Positions 6,074 to 7,243 of a stretch of 7,243 bases of DNA are shown one piece after another. Under the pieces are notes generated by a model that worked only from the letters and a program-made list of their open reading frames with translations, was not told the DNA's origin and did not search any database. The DNA comes from Acidimicrobiaceae bacterium (GTDB taxonomy: Bacteria > Actinomycetota > Acidimicrobiia > Acidimicrobiales > Salinilacustritrichaceae). Each line of letters starts with the position of its first letter. Positions within the stretch are counted from its first letter, which is position 1. A program made the translations under genes and the position numbers. The stretch covers positions 14,262 through 21,504 of the forward strand of contig DMTU01000319.1 in NCBI GenBank assembly GCA_003476595.1. The letters are read 5' to 3'.

Positions 6074-7233
6074 GCCTCCCCGCCTTCGGCGCGGCCTTCC
6101 GCCGGCTGTTCCTCGTCCGGCTCGTCGGCACCGTCTCCCTCCGCTTCGCCTATCCCTTCCTGCCCGCCATCGCCGATGGCCTCGACGTCGGCATCGGTGC
6201 GGTGGGGCTCGCCCTCGCCGCCGGTGAGGGTGCGGGGCTGCTGGCCCCGCTCGTGGGCCGGCGCCTCGATCGCATCGGTCGCCGGCGCGGCATGACCGAC
6301 GGCCTGGTCATCGGCGCCGTCGGCTGCGCCGTCGCCGCGATCGCCCCGGGCGTCGTCGGGTTCGGGATCGGCCTGTTCGGCATCGCCGTCGGCCGGGCGT
6401 TCTACGACATCTCCATGGGCGCCTGGATCGGCGACGAGGTGGAGTTCGCCCGGCGAGGGCGGGCGAGCGGCATCGGGGAGCTGGCCTGGTCCGGGGCGTT
6501 CCTCCTCGGCGTGCCGGTCGCCGGGCTGGTCATGTCGGCCACGAGCTGGCGGGTGCCCTACCTGCTGTCGGCGTTGGTGATGCTGGCCTCCATCCCCGTG
6601 GTGCGGGCCACGCTCGACACCCGCACACCGCAGGGTGTCGTCGGCGCACCGCCCGCCGCCCAGGCCCGGCCGACCCTGCTGCACCTCGCGGTGTTCTGCA
6701 CCTCCCTCGGCGCCGCCCTGCTCCTCGTGACCGAGGGCGCCTGGTTCGAGCTCGACCTGGGCCTCACCGAACGGGCGATCAGCGGCGTCGTCGTCCTGCT
6801 CGGCGTCGGTGAGGTCGTGGGCGCTCTCCTCGCCGCCGGCCTCGCCGACCGCATCGGCAAGCGGCTCACCATGATCGCCGGCCTCGTGGCGCTCGTGCCC
6901 GCAGCGGTGGCGATGGGGGTCATCGAGTCGAACCAGGTCGCCGGCGTCGCCGCAGCCTTCGTCGTGGGCCTCGGCTTCGAGCTGGCCTTCGTCTCGGCGC
7001 TCCCTCTGGTCGTCGAGGTGCCCGAGGAGCGGCGAGCCGGCTCCCTCAGCCTCGCCATCGCCTCGCTGACCGGCGCACGCACGGTGGCGGCGATCGTGGG
7101 CACCGCAGTGTTCGATGCGAGCGGGATGGGCGCGGTCGCGGTGCTCGCCATCCCGGCGCTGCTCGCCGGGATCATCGTGGTGGCCACCTCCGTGCGGGAG
7201 CCGACCGTCGCCCCGGTGGGGTCCCCGTCATGA
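6070..7233 (+). CDS. MFS transporter, 12 predicted membrane helices
   Basis: Major facilitator superfamily carrier of 387 residues in the inner membrane. By eye about twelve hydrophobic segments can be placed: roughly 14-34, 42-62, 75-97, 98-116, 136-160, 162-178, 200-220, 237-257, 265-285, 290-310, 325-345 and 352-372. There is a short polar cytoplasmic loop (~179-199) between the two halves. The loop after helix 2 carries a motif-A-like GRRLDRIGRRRG (63-74), repeated in the second half as LADRIGKR (258-265), which confirms the two-fold MFS layout. The start GTG 6070 overlaps the phosphoribosyltransferase stop as GTGA. Substrate is unknown; the operon suggests a purine, nucleoside or urate-like compound, but drug-efflux-type MFS proteins look similar, and most known purine carriers belong to the NCS1/NCS2 families instead. 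It is intact within the window. Confidence 0.88.
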   Translation: MSLPAFGAAFRRLFLVRLVGTVSLRFAYPFLPAIADGLDVGIGAVGLALAAGEGAGLLAPLVGRRLDRIGRRRGMTDGLVIGAVGCAVAAIAPGVVGFGIGLFGIAVGRAFYDISMGAWIGDEVEFARRGRASGIGELAWSGAFLLGVPVAGLVMSATSWRVPYLLSALVMLASIPVVRATLDTRTPQGVVGAPPAAQARPTLLHLAVFCTSLGAALLLVTEGAWFELDLGLTERAISGVVVLLGVGEVVGALLAAGLADRIGKRLTMIAGLVALVPAAVAMGVIESNQVAGVAAAFVVGLGFELAFVSALPLVVEVPEERRAGSLSLAIASLTGARTVAAIVGTAVFDASGMGAVAVLAIPALLAGIIVVATSVREPTVAPVGSPS

Positions 7234-7243
7234 GCGCCGAGCG
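7230..7243 (+). CDS. Start of a further operon gene (first four complete codons only)
   Basis: ATG 7230 overlaps the transporter stop as ATGA, the same four-base coupling seen at 2838 and 6070. A purine-rich stretch GGTGGGG at 7215-7221 lies eight bases upstream as a possible ribosome binding site. The visible residues are M-S-A-E before the window ends. Nothing can be said about function; the operon continues beyond the window. Confidence 0.5.

Overview
The window is GC-rich (roughly 70% by eye) and densely coded. Third codon positions are mostly G or C, GTG starts are common and adjacent genes overlap, which suggests a high-GC actinobacterium, possibly of the Acidimicrobiia type. No 16S or other marker is present, so the lineage is inference only. 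All six recognisable genes are on the chromosomal-housekeeping or catabolic side; I see no mobile element, CRISPR array, tRNA or rRNA.

Left part (1-1560, minus strand): the N-terminal 520 residues of a fused molybdenum hydroxylase that carries two [2Fe-2S] domains and the molybdopterin-binding region on one chain. It most resembles the fused, 'selenium-dependent' xanthine dehydrogenase-like family. The gene runs off the window just before its next active-site motif. Middle (1561-2001): a divergent control region that also holds a small plus-strand gene (1691-1924) for a thiamine-binding, YkoF/MTH1187-like protein. Right part (2002-7243, plus strand): a tightly packed operon. It encodes a three-subunit xanthine dehydrogenase in the order FAD subunit (PucC-like), 2Fe-2S subunit (PucE-like), Mo subunit (PucD-like). 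These are followed by a purine-type phosphoribosyltransferase, a 12-helix MFS transporter and the first codons of a further gene. Every junction in the operon overlaps, by 4, 14, 17, 4 and 4 bases.

Read together, the operon looks like a purine-handling unit: uptake or export (MFS), oxidation of hypoxanthine/xanthine (XDH) and possible nucleotide salvage (phosphoribosyltransferase). The main unexplained signal is an identical 15-bp palindrome, TCAAC-N5-GTTGA. It occurs exactly twice, in opposite orientation, once just upstream of the fused enzyme and once just upstream of the XDH operon. This suggests that one regulator controls two architecturally different molybdenum hydroxylases. The fused enzyme's visible part has no FAD domain, so the two systems may share an electron-transfer partner; that is inference.
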